Shown here: positions 7,451-13,996 of the stretch, piece by piece | How the letters are laid out: every line of letters starts with the position of its first letter | Numbering within the stretch: the stretch's first letter is position 1 | From: Methanothrix sp. | Lineage (GTDB): Archaea > Halobacteriota > Methanosarcinia > Methanotrichales > Methanotrichaceae | Reading direction: 5' to 3' | Assembly (NCBI GenBank): GCA_012798025.1 | Contig: JAAZNX010000008.1 | Location: 1 to 25,692 of the forward strand | DNA length: 25,692 nucleotides | Translations under genes and position numbers: made by a program | Notes under the pieces: generated by a model | What the model saw: only the letters and a program-made list of their open reading frames with translations | Told to the model about the DNA's origin: nothing | Databases searched by the model: none

Positions 7451-8575
7451 CTAAATCAGTTGCCAGTATATTAGTGGAGATAAAACAATCAATGTGAGCC
7501 CCGTTATCATCCGGATGGCCACTTTGTGGTTGTTGCGAAAATTATCTACATGCTCCGGGCTCATGCCAAGAGCCATTATCACTCCCAAAAGCAGCACTGG
7601 GAGCACTATGCCCAGGTTGTACATCATCAGATAAATCAAACCAGACGAGGCATATCCCTGGCTGGAGATGATGCCTATGATGGCGATATAGACCGCTCCC
7701 ACGCAGGGGGCCTTCACCAAGGAGAAGAGAGCTCCTAATAAGAAGTAAGAGCAGAGCCTCTTGCTGGCCAGTGCATCGTTCACATACTTAATGGCCCAGT
7801 CCGTGCGAAAGAGGGAATCCCTTCCGCCATTCAACCTTCTTGCATCTTCCATCTGCATCAGCCCCAAGAGCAGCAGAAGGGCTGCCAGAATCAGGCGGAA
7901 CATAGCTGCAGTAGACTTCTCCTGCAGGACATTAAACAGGCCAACTCCGAATATATAGTAGACCACGAATATGCCTAAGGAGAAGAATACAATCATGGTC
8001 AAGAGGTCCCTTCTGCGACCCGAGCTGGCAAGCACTGTGCTCGCCAGAAAGGCCAGTATGGCCAGAAGACATGGGTTGAAGCCCGCCAAAAGGCCTGCCA
8101 CAAAGACAGTTACTGCGGAAGACAGGTTCAAATTTTGTAGCGAATTGTCGTCATCCAAGATGCTATCTGATTCATCCTCGTTTTTGCCGCCGATATTCTG
8201 GCCATTCAAAGCGCCCGTGATGAGCATTTTCAGTTCGGTCTCATTCCCATCGTAGTCTTTGTAGCCGATAACCGAATTGCCGATAATTATGGACGGGACA
8301 TCCTTGGCTTTGTGCTCCTTTATGATCCTGTGTCCCTCTTCGCTGGAAAAGGTGACAGCCTCAACGGATGCGTTCTCGTAATCTGCCAGTATGTCCGTCA
8401 GCACTCTTTCTGCAGCTGCACACTTAGTACATCCTGGGGAGGTAATTATGGTGATATGAGAACCATCATCGGCTGAGACAGGCCATAAAACTATGACCAG
8501 TGCAACTGTCAGCAAAATTGCCATGATGCAATTTTGTATAGCCTCCATTCGACTTTTCCTGGATCGTTGTATCAT
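7451..8575 (-). CDS. Exported glutaredoxin/thioredoxin domain fused to CcdA-like electron carrier
   Basis: Membrane protein of 374 residues that probably moves reducing equivalents across the membrane, as DsbD/CcdA proteins do. Seen: signal/anchor helix (about 12-32), an external thioredoxin-type domain with SPGCTKCAAAE (Cys49, Cys52) and VPSIIIGNSVIGY, an acidic linker (130-148), then six hydrophobic segments. The two CcdA signature cysteines are in GLLAGFNPCLLA (Cys169) and LVKAPCVGAVY (Cys291). ATG 8575 is the longest start. ATG 8548 has AGGA nearby and would still keep the signal helix. Fusing the outer thioredoxin to the transmembrane part is a reduced version of the DsbD layout. In the operon it stands between the DNRLRE-like gene and the small thioredoxin, which could serve as its cytoplasmic donor. 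Confidence 0.88.
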   Translation of the reverse strand: MIQRSRKSRMEAIQNCIMAILLTVALVIVLWPVSADDGSHITIITSPGCTKCAAAERVLTDILADYENASVEAVTFSSEEGHRIIKEHKAKDVPSIIIGNSVIGYKDYDGNETELKMLITGALNGQNIGGKNEDESDSILDDDNSLQNLNLSSAVTVFVAGLLAGFNPCLLAILAFLASTVLASSGRRRDLLTMIVFFSLGIFVVYYIFGVGLFNVLQEKSTAAMFRLILAALLLLLGLMQMEDARRLNGGRDSLFRTDWAIKYVNDALASKRLCSYFLLGALFSLVKAPCVGAVYIAIIGIISSQGYASSGLIYLMMYNLGIVLPVLLLGVIMALGMSPEHVDNFRNNHKVAIRMITGLTLIVLSPLIYWQLI

Positions 8576-8592
8576 ATCTACAAATTAGGATG

Positions 8593-8628
8593 TTGCCGGA
8601 GGATTAGGGTTTATCCGGCAATTTTTTT
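8593..8628 (+). terminator. Terminator-shaped hairpin, plus orientation, between two minus-strand genes
   Basis: TTGCCGGA (8593-8600) pairs perfectly with TCCGGCAA (8614-8621) around a 13-nt loop and is followed directly by seven T on the plus strand. The neighbouring genes are both on the minus strand, where the same stem would come after the gene ending at 8660 but without a T tract. It may end an antisense transcript, or be a processing or attenuation hairpin inside the operon. Confidence 0.45.
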
Positions 8629-8659
8629 GCAATGCTGCTCGACCTATTACACTCGATCA

Positions 8660-9223
8660 TCAAGATGCTTCATATTGCAGGGATGCTTTCTCCTCTGCCG
8701 AGCCCTCCATCGAAGCAAAGCTGATGGATGCATCGCCCTCGGCTATCAATACGACTGAAAAGGGACAGCCTTCGCTGCACTCCACAGCTGCCTTTTTCAC
8801 AAAATCCGTTGCATCCCAGGTCTGCCAGCCTGTCTCCTGAATGTCCAATGTTCCTAATGCCTCTGGATCATATTCAGGTTGATCTTCCCAGGTAATTGTA
8901 TCCATAGCAGAGTTATCATAAAGGTACATGCTCACTTTTCCAGGCCGCTTTATCTCTCTGACATACATCTTCAGGCTGGCAGAGCTGATCTGCTGGGGCA
9001 GTGTGCTCATGCCTGCAAAGGAGAGATATGCTATTTTCACAGGCTGCCCGCTTTGGGATGTAACCCATATCACGCCGTCCTCGCCAAAGCTTTGATCTGC
9101 GTTCTCGGCGTCGGTGTATGTATCCATCTGCAAAGCCGGTGAGATTTTCACGCCTACGGCACAACCCGCCAGCAAGCCGATACAGGCCAACACCATTAAG
9201 GCCTTCATGGAATAATTTCTCAT
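8660..9223 (-). CDS. Secreted DNRLRE-like (CBM96-type) protein
   Basis: Predicted extracellular protein of about 187 residues. ATG 9223 is chosen because AGGAG lies nine bases upstream; the TTG three codons earlier sits on that site. A lipoprotein-like leader ends LLAGCAVG. The remainder fits the DNRLRE/disaggregatase-related beta sandwich: DTYTDAENADQSFGEDG near the start, KIAYLSFAGMSTLPQQISSA (the segment in which such domains carry a strand of the form xAYLRFDLSxLP), then TITWEDQPEYDP and GWQTWDATDFVKKA. These domains occur on methanogen surface proteins and bind or decorate cell-surface polymers. Its place between the permease (22 bases upstream) and the CcdA fusion is unusual and suggests that the operon has a strong exported component. 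Confidence 0.7.
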   Translation of the reverse strand: MRNYSMKALMVLACIGLLAGCAVGVKISPALQMDTYTDAENADQSFGEDGVIWVTSQSGQPVKIAYLSFAGMSTLPQQISSASLKMYVREIKRPGKVSMYLYDNSAMDTITWEDQPEYDPEALGTLDIQETGWQTWDATDFVKKAAVECSEGCPFSVVLIAEGDASISFASMEGSAEEKASLQYEAS

Positions 9224-9245
9224 TTCTTCCAACTCCTTCTATTGA

Positions 9246-10325
9246 TTATGGAAAGATGGCTCCGTACAGCATACCCACTAAGGTTGATATGATCACTACC
9301 AGACTGATGTAAACGCTGGCCTTTTTCGCTCCAATTACCCTCCAGATAACTACCATATTGGGAAGGCTCAGAGACGGCCCCGCCAGCAGGAGAGCCAGAG
9401 CCGGTCCGGATGCCGTCACTCCTGCGCTATACCCAAAGAGCGTACCGACAATTGGAACCTCCAGTAATGTGGGCATGTAGAGCAAGGCACCAATAACAGA
9501 GGCTAATAAGCAGGCAAGAGGGCTGCTCGTGCCGAAGATGGTGCGGACCCACTCAACAGGCAGAAAGTAGCCTATCACGCCAGTGATGAACGTTCCGACC
9601 ACAAGCAGTGGAAAGATCCTCTTTGCAAGCCACCATGTCTCGCCCAGGAATGCCTCTCTCTCTTCTGGCAGATAATAGGCCTTCATCATAAAGGCGGCCA
9701 TGAGTGCCAGGGCTACAACGATTGCAGCCTTTGGCATCATTTCAAAGAGGCTTGAGGTAGCAACCAGAAGTATGGACACCAGGACTGCCATAAAGAGGCC
9801 GGTCACATATCCCGGGCGGGCTCTTTCAATGGGTTCTGGTTCGGCCTGAGAAGCTGCAGTTTTGCATCTTTCATCAGACCCTTGGAATATGGCCGTCATG
9901 ATCAGGCCGATGACGACAGCCATAGTGACCGCCGCTACTGCTCTGGCTACCCCAATGCCCAGGCCCAAGACTCTAGCCGTGAGAACGATGGCCATGAGAT
10001 TGATGGCTGGCCCAGAGAAGAGGAAAGCAGTTGCCGGACCGATTCCTGCACCCCTCTTTTCAATCCCGGCGAACATGGGAAGGATGGTGCAGCTGCATAC
10101 GGCCAGTATGGTGCCCGAAGTGGCTGCAAAACTGTAGCACAGCCATTTGGGCGCGTCAGCCCCGAAGTACTTCATAACTGTCTCTTTCCTAAGCAGTGCC
10201 GCTATGGCTCCGGCTATGAAAAATGCGGGCACGAGGCATGTCAAAACGTGCGCTGAGAGATATTCCATCAATGTTGTAAGTCCGGCCTGCAAGGCAGCAA
10301 TAGCAATTAATGTGTAGTCGGCCAC
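9246..10325 (-). CDS. PF03773 permease (ArsP-like family)
   Basis: Integral membrane permease of 359 residues with about eight to ten hydrophobic segments. The family signature is clear near residues 71-110: GTILAVCSCTILPMFAGI, then GPATAFLFSGPAINL; a second half-repeat carries LLYMPTLLEVPIVGTLFGYS. Family members include ArsP, known to export trivalent methylated and aromatic arsenicals, and related carriers linked to copper or zinc. The CSC in the motif is a natural thiol site for a soft metalloid. Start GTG 10325 has AGGAG eight bases before it and lies four bases after the ArsR stop, so translation is probably coupled. Substrate choice (organoarsenical or metal) is inferred from the ArsR partner and the nearby Acr3 cluster. 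Confidence 0.85.
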   Translation of the reverse strand: MADYTLIAIAALQAGLTTLMEYLSAHVLTCLVPAFFIAGAIAALLRKETVMKYFGADAPKWLCYSFAATSGTILAVCSCTILPMFAGIEKRGAGIGPATAFLFSGPAINLMAIVLTARVLGLGIGVARAVAAVTMAVVIGLIMTAIFQGSDERCKTAASQAEPEPIERARPGYVTGLFMAVLVSILLVATSSLFEMMPKAAIVVALALMAAFMMKAYYLPEEREAFLGETWWLAKRIFPLLVVGTFITGVIGYFLPVEWVRTIFGTSSPLACLLASVIGALLYMPTLLEVPIVGTLFGYSAGVTASGPALALLLAGPSLSLPNMVVIWRVIGAKKASVYISLVVIISTLVGMLYGAIFP

Positions 10326-10329
10326 GGCG

Positions 10330-10671
10330 TTAGCTCCTGATTATCTGTTCCTCGATGCTCTTTTTGGCATCGATGAGGTGGGATATCTGCTTTAATGCCA
10401 GTTCGTCCACCGCCTTGATCACCTGAAGCACTTGAGGGTCTTTTATGCTGTAGACGGTCCTTTTTCCATCTATCCTTCTATCCAGTATTCCTGCCTGATA
10501 GAGAACATTGAGATGTTTGGATATGGATGATTGAGATCTCCGAAAGGCAGGCATTATTTCACAGACGCATCTCTCATCGCCGGAAAGGTACTCGATGAGC
10601 TCAAGGCGAACGGGGTCTGCCAGAGCGCTGAAGACCTTCAATCGCAGGTCTGAAACGGTATTTTGTGCCAT
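10330..10671 (-). CDS. ArsR/SmtB-family metalloregulator (first)
   Basis: Repressor of 113 residues with one winged helix. Seen: LRLKVFSALADPVRLELIEYL, the metal-binding segment ERCVCEIM at the start of helix 3, the recognition helix RRSQSSISKHLNVLYQAG, and the wing DRRIDGKRTVYSI. The CVC motif matches the As(III)/Sb(III) site of classical ArsR (ELCVCDL). It heads the minus-strand operon and overlaps none of its neighbours. The divergent spacer 10672-10781 has a TATA box flanked by repeats, which suggests autoregulation and possibly control of the small divergent gene at 10782. Inducer identity is inferred from the CVC site. Confidence 0.92.
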   Translation of the reverse strand: MAQNTVSDLRLKVFSALADPVRLELIEYLSGDERCVCEIMPAFRRSQSSISKHLNVLYQAGILDRRIDGKRTVYSIKDPQVLQVIKAVDELALKQISHLIDAKKSIEEQIIRS

Positions 10672-10682
10672 GCCGAAGATAG

Positions 10683-10714
10683 AAAGTTACATCAAATATA
10701 TAAACTTTACATCA
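10683..10714 (-). promoter_or_regulatory. TATA box with flanking repeats in the ArsR divergent spacer
   Basis: AAATATATAAA (10694-10704) is a strong archaeal TATA sequence; it lies about 23-33 nt ahead of the ArsR ATG at 10671, giving a leaderless or near-leaderless transcript. It is framed by AAAGTT (10683-10688) and AACTTT (10703-10708), an inverted pair. There is also a direct repeat TTACATCA at 10687-10694 and 10707-10714, exactly 20 bp apart (two helical turns). These repeats are candidate ArsR operator elements. Confidence 0.5.
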
Positions 10715-10781
10715 CATCGCGATAAGTAGATCTGAAATGGAACAGGTACATTGAAATCACCATGCATACCTATTACTGATA

Positions 10782-11069
10782 ATGATCCAAGACGAGCAGG
10801 AATACAGCGAAATCCTGCATGAAATCCATGCGCTCTGCACCATGCACGAGAAGATCAGCCAGGCCTCAGAGTGTCGCGAGTTCAACCGCCGTTCCGCCCT
10901 GCTTTTGCAGAGACTGGAGGACGCAGGATGTTATCTGCTGGCGGACAGGGCCATGGACCTTCTGGCCTGCTGCAATCCCAAGGATCTCTCTCAGTGTGAT
11001 AGCGTGCAAAGGGCCAGGGATGTTCTGGAGAGAATGAGGGAACTGGCTGCAGAGGATCAGAAAAAATAA
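10782..11069 (+). CDS. Small cysteine-containing helical protein, divergent from ArsR
   Basis: Not recognised. The 95-residue product is almost all charged helix (EYSEILHEIHALCTMHEKI, AREVLER-like repeats) with six cysteines: 19, 31, 50, 63, 64 and 72. There is no signal peptide or membrane segment, so it is probably cytoplasmic. The start ATG 10782 has no ribosome site; a leaderless start is possible. It shares the intergenic region with the arsR-led operon, so co-regulation by ArsR is plausible, and the paired Cys63-Cys64 and Cys72 could bind a soft metal or metalloid. It converges with the redoxin-CcdA gene ending at 11123. Confidence 0.55.
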   Translation: MIQDEQEYSEILHEIHALCTMHEKISQASECREFNRRSALLLQRLEDAGCYLLADRAMDLLACCNPKDLSQCDSVQRARDVLERMRELAAEDQKK

Positions 11070-11122
11070 TTCAGAGGATTCTGGTTTGAGCAAATCTCCG
11101 AGCCGTTTTCGCCTCCTCATCT

Positions 11123-12517
11123 TCACCACATCTTGTACCCAAAGAACCTAACTGCATATACGAGCCCTATCACAATTACAGCCAGGCCGAAGATCTTGGT
11201 TACATACCTTCCGGCCGAGATGTACTTCTCTCCTATCTGGCCTCCAACGGCTCTGGAGAATGTGGCTATTGGAATCACAGGCACGCCGTGCCCCACTCCG
11301 AAGACAAATAGCATCAGGCCGCCGCCGAGCGGAGTCACATTCTGAGAGATAAGCCATATGAGCACTGGGAAGACAAGAGATACGGCACATGGTGCCCAGC
11401 CCAAAGCGAAGAAGACGCCCAGAGTGAATGCTCCAATGAAGGCTGAATAATTGAAGAGGTCCATTGAGATCTTGACTGACCTCTCCATTAGGCCTCCCTT
11501 ATCCGGTGGCAGATCATCTGGATCGACTTTGTGATGAGAGAGGCGTGACCTAACCGGCTCGATGATCTCGCCGACGGGTTTGATGATGTTGATGCCCAGG
11601 ATTACCATCAGCAGCCCCGCGGCCAGGTCGAAGAGGCGGGCCTGTCTGATGAAGACACCAATGTCCGAGAGGAATAAGCCGACAACAAAGAAGACCATGG
11701 CCATGCCCAGTGTGAAGGCCACGCCGATCATGAATCCATCTTTTGAGGCCGAAGCAGACTTTTTAAGATATTCATCCTTGCGACGGGCCGTCATGACATA
11801 GGAGAACATGGCCAAAAGCAGGGCTACGGAGCAGGGCGAAAGCGATGTCACGATTCCCAAAAAGAACATACTTAGGTAATTTGCGCCCTGGCCAGATACG
11901 ATTTCCTTGAAGCCGGAGGCTTCACCCCGCTCTATGCGTTTAAGGTCGCTATAAAGTGTGTCAGCGCTCTGAATGCCGTCTATCTCTCCTTTGCCTAGCT
12001 GATAGACGTGGTAGAGGCCAGCGACCTTTCCATCTTTGTCGATCAGGATCAATGTCGGATTGGCAAAGCCGCCTTCCAGGGTAGAGTAGCCGATATATTT
12101 GCCTGTAAGGGGATAGGGATCGAAGTCCTCGATCCAGGGCCAGGTAACATTGATATTCCACCATTCTTTGGCTAGAGCCGGCCCATTATCGGAGAAGGAA
12201 TTCTTCCGGACATTTAAGGTTACTATTTTAGTGCCTGGATCCTTCTGAACAAGCATCGAAAGCTGGCTGGTCTGAGCTTCTAGAGCTTTCTCGCACTCTC
12301 TGCAAAGCGGATTTTCGATGTTCGTGATATGCAAAAGGACAACATCTCCTCGAAAATCGCTGAGAGATATGTCTTTGCCATCAAGATCAACTGCCTGAAA
12401 ATCAGGAGCTATAGGTCCTTGAGAAAAGGCCGCGGACGGACAGAGAACGATAAAGCTCAAGATGACAAAAAGATTGATAGACCACGATATAAGGGAGTTT
12501 TTGCATTTGATGTACAT
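11123..12517 (-). CDS. Exported redoxin (TlpA/AhpC-like) domain fused to CcdA-like electron carrier
   Basis: Second trans-membrane thiol carrier, 464 residues from ATG 12517 (AAGGA upstream). A TTG start at 12559 would overlap the preceding gene and push the signal peptide inward. Seen: signal helix (about 10-32), redoxin-type domain (about 35-205) with APDFQAVDLDGKDISLSDF and the redox pair in NPLCRECEKAL (Cys72, Cys75), then six hydrophobic helices. CcdA cysteines are in TSLSPCSVALLLA (Cys229) and GWAPCAVSLVF (Cys377). It differs from the protein at 7451 in outer-domain type and in length of the loop between the halves (about 330-350). It follows a secreted thioredoxin gene by 29 bases, and the pair would pass electrons to exported targets. 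Confidence 0.88.
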   Translation of the reverse strand: MYIKCKNSLISWSINLFVILSFIVLCPSAAFSQGPIAPDFQAVDLDGKDISLSDFRGDVVLLHITNIENPLCRECEKALEAQTSQLSMLVQKDPGTKIVTLNVRKNSFSDNGPALAKEWWNINVTWPWIEDFDPYPLTGKYIGYSTLEGGFANPTLILIDKDGKVAGLYHVYQLGKGEIDGIQSADTLYSDLKRIERGEASGFKEIVSGQGANYLSMFFLGIVTSLSPCSVALLLAMFSYVMTARRKDEYLKKSASASKDGFMIGVAFTLGMAMVFFVVGLFLSDIGVFIRQARLFDLAAGLLMVILGINIIKPVGEIIEPVRSRLSHHKVDPDDLPPDKGGLMERSVKISMDLFNYSAFIGAFTLGVFFALGWAPCAVSLVFPVLIWLISQNVTPLGGGLMLFVFGVGHGVPVIPIATFSRAVGGQIGEKYISAGRYVTKIFGLAVIVIGLVYAVRFFGYKMW

Positions 12518-12546
12518 GACACCGAATCCTTTATCCGAGGTCTGCT

Positions 12547-13089
12547 TCAGGGATTCCAACCAGCGGAGTTTTCATCGTATTGGCTTAATGCATCCTCCAC
12601 ATAATTTTTTATCCATTCTTCTCCCGTCACTTGATCTGTGCTGTGCCAGACCGGCACGACCTTGCCCTCAGAATTTGAGGCTAAGGTTACAACGGCTGTG
12701 AAGGGCACGTACATCGTGCCACCATTGGGATCATAAGCCCGCAAAGCTTCCTCGGCTCTGACATCGCCGCTATCTGCATCGATCTCGTAGAATGCGATCT
12801 TGCCATCGAGTTCATCAGCAATTTTCTTCACTGCTTCGGTCTGTGGGACGCAATAGTCGCACTCTTTGTGCACATAGATCAGAACAGGTTTGCTTTTCAG
12901 TGCATCCAAAACCCAGTCAGGATGATTGACCTCGTCGCCTGCCCCCGAAGACTGATCGGGGTATGCTGTCCACCAATCGTCGTTTCCCGCCCCCACTGAG
13001 TACTGAACTCCAAGGGCATTAAAGCCAGTTGTCAGAACGAACAACGCAATTAAAGATGCTAGCCAAACAGCCGCCTTAGATATATCCAT
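12547..13089 (-). CDS. Secreted or membrane-anchored thioredoxin
   Basis: Predicted extracytoplasmic thioredoxin of 180 residues. Start ATG 13089 has GGAG eight bases upstream. An N-terminal hydrophobic segment (about 6-25) serves as signal or anchor. The catalytic pair is in VHKECDYCVPQTEAVKKI (Cys77, Cys80). The cis-proline stretch MYVPFTAVVTL near 127-135 completes the fold. WWTAYPDQ near 39-46 is a small non-conserved lead-in. It probably receives electrons from the CcdA fusion translated from the same message and passes them to exported proteins such as the rhodaneses. Divergent from the second ArsR cluster. Confidence 0.85.
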   Translation of the reverse strand: MDISKAAVWLASLIALFVLTTGFNALGVQYSVGAGNDDWWTAYPDQSSGAGDEVNHPDWVLDALKSKPVLIYVHKECDYCVPQTEAVKKIADELDGKIAFYEIDADSGDVRAEEALRAYDPNGGTMYVPFTAVVTLASNSEGKVVPVWHSTDQVTGEEWIKNYVEDALSQYDENSAGWNP

Positions 13090-13113
13090 GATACACTCTC
13101 CAATTATCTCAGA

Positions 13114-13133
13114 TATTTCTGTTTAATGAAATA
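13114..13133 (-). promoter_or_regulatory. Inverted repeat in the promoter of the secreted thioredoxin gene
   Basis: TATTTC (13114-13119) and GAAATA (13128-13133) form a perfect 6-bp dyad with an 8-nt AT-rich spacer, 25-44 nt ahead of the ATG at 13089. This is where an archaeal TATA box is expected. It may be a TATA-overlapping operator. The arms are short, so chance is possible. Confidence 0.3.
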
Positions 13134-13386
13134 CAGTCGCTTGGACTCAAGTTTTGACTGCTTCTTCTATCGCCTATGCACAAGCTGAGGCTTGCACTTC
13201 GACATTATTGGATATAAGCCTTTCGACTTTGAGAATAATACGGGCTCCTCGCAATTCTCTGTGGATAACCACAGGATATCGATCAGTCAGATTGATAACC
13301 TATAGTGCTTGAGAGTTCGATCGATTAGATGAACGAAAGCGGTAGATCTTCCTGGGACCTGTATTCTCTAGGAGGATAAATTTTAT
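13134..13386. other. Divergent intergenic region, no gene supported
   Basis: Between the minus-strand thioredoxin promoter and the plus-strand ArsR promoter there is no supported gene. Several short dyads and an A/T-rich end near 13380 are visible, but no RNA gene or coding frame of protein-like composition. Confidence 0.5.
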
Positions 13387-13406
13387 ATATCAAAATAGTT
13401 TGATAT
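13382..13406 (+). promoter_or_regulatory. TATA box overlapped by a perfect 20-bp palindrome, candidate ArsR operator
   Basis: TTTATATAT (13382-13390) is a TATA-type element. It runs into the dyad ATATCAAA (13387-13394), ATAG, TTTGATAT (13399-13406), with all eight bases of each arm paired. The first gene begins at 13426, so the site overlaps the TATA box and the region just behind it. A repressor bound here would block TBP or polymerase. The second gene of the transcript encodes an ArsR protein, so autoregulation is the simplest reading. Confidence 0.6.
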
Positions 13407-13425
13407 GCATGGGTAAAGGACCACT

Positions 13426-13569
13426 ATGAAATGCGAAATTTGCAGCATGGAAGCAGAATCCCTCTTCATTGTAAGTCACAAAGAGAAGGGTAGAATAAGG
13501 ATATGCAGCGATTGTATGAAGCAAGAAGAACAAAACCTCTTGCCTCAAAAAAGCTGCTCTTGCTGTTGA
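13426..13569 (+). CDS. 47-residue cysteine-rich (zinc-ribbon-like) protein leading the Acr3 operon
   Basis: A very short gene, start ATG 13426 with AAAGGA five bases upstream. The product has MKCEICSMEAESLFIV, then ICSDCMKQ, and ends KSCSCC. That is two CxxC knuckles (Cys3/Cys6 and Cys27/Cys30) that could form one zinc ribbon, plus a C-terminal CSCC tail with three more cysteines. It precedes the arsR start by 16 bases and shares the palindromic promoter. I do not know a named family; a metal or metalloid chaperone or a DNA- or protein-binding zinc ribbon are options. Good ribosome site, Cys pattern and operon position together make it convincing as a gene. Confidence 0.7.
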   Translation: MKCEICSMEAESLFIVSHKEKGRIRICSDCMKQEEQNLLPQKSCSCC

Positions 13570-13585
13570 GAGAGGATTCTATTGT

Positions 13586-13996
13586 ATGGCATGTGTTACA
13601 AAAGAGGCTATCGGCAGGATGACACGGCTCATCGGCGATGCAGACAAAGCCCAATGCAAAGTCAACAAGCTCCGCTCCATAACAGCCAAGCTAAACGAGA
13701 AAGATATCGATGCAGAGGCTGAGATATTCAAGGCAATGGCCGATCCCTACCGCCTCAAGATCCTCATGCTCTTGCGGGAAGGCGAGTTATGCGTCTGTGA
13801 GATCATGATCGCCATCGATAGGCCGCAATCAACGACCTCCTATCAGCTATCCATCCTCAGGGATGCAGGGCTCATCAGGGAGCGCAAGGATGGAAGATGG
13901 TCCAGATACCGGCTTTCTGAAGGAGCTGTTATAGAGATGCTCAATTTGGTGAAGCTGATGAAGGATAATCAAAATGGAGGAGGCGACAGTGGATGA
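13586..13996 (+). CDS. ArsR/SmtB-family metalloregulator (second), Acr3 operon
   Basis: Repressor of 136 residues, start ATG 13586 after GAGAGAGGA. A 40-residue N-terminal helix rich in Lys and Asp precedes the winged helix: AEIFKAMADPYRLKILMLL, the metal site ELCVCEIM, recognition helix RPQSTTSYQLSILRDAG, and wing RERKDGRWSRYRL. The ELCVCE segment is almost identical to the As(III) site of plasmid ArsR proteins (ELCVCDL). Its stop overlaps the start of the third rhodanese by four bases (ATGA). It probably controls the palindrome at 13387-13406 and thereby the downstream series including acr3. N-terminal Cys3 and Cys29 (approximate) could add to metal binding. Confidence 0.92.
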   Translation: MACVTKEAIGRMTRLIGDADKAQCKVNKLRSITAKLNEKDIDAEAEIFKAMADPYRLKILMLLREGELCVCEIMIAIDRPQSTTSYQLSILRDAGLIRERKDGRWSRYRLSEGAVIEMLNLVKLMKDNQNGGGDSG

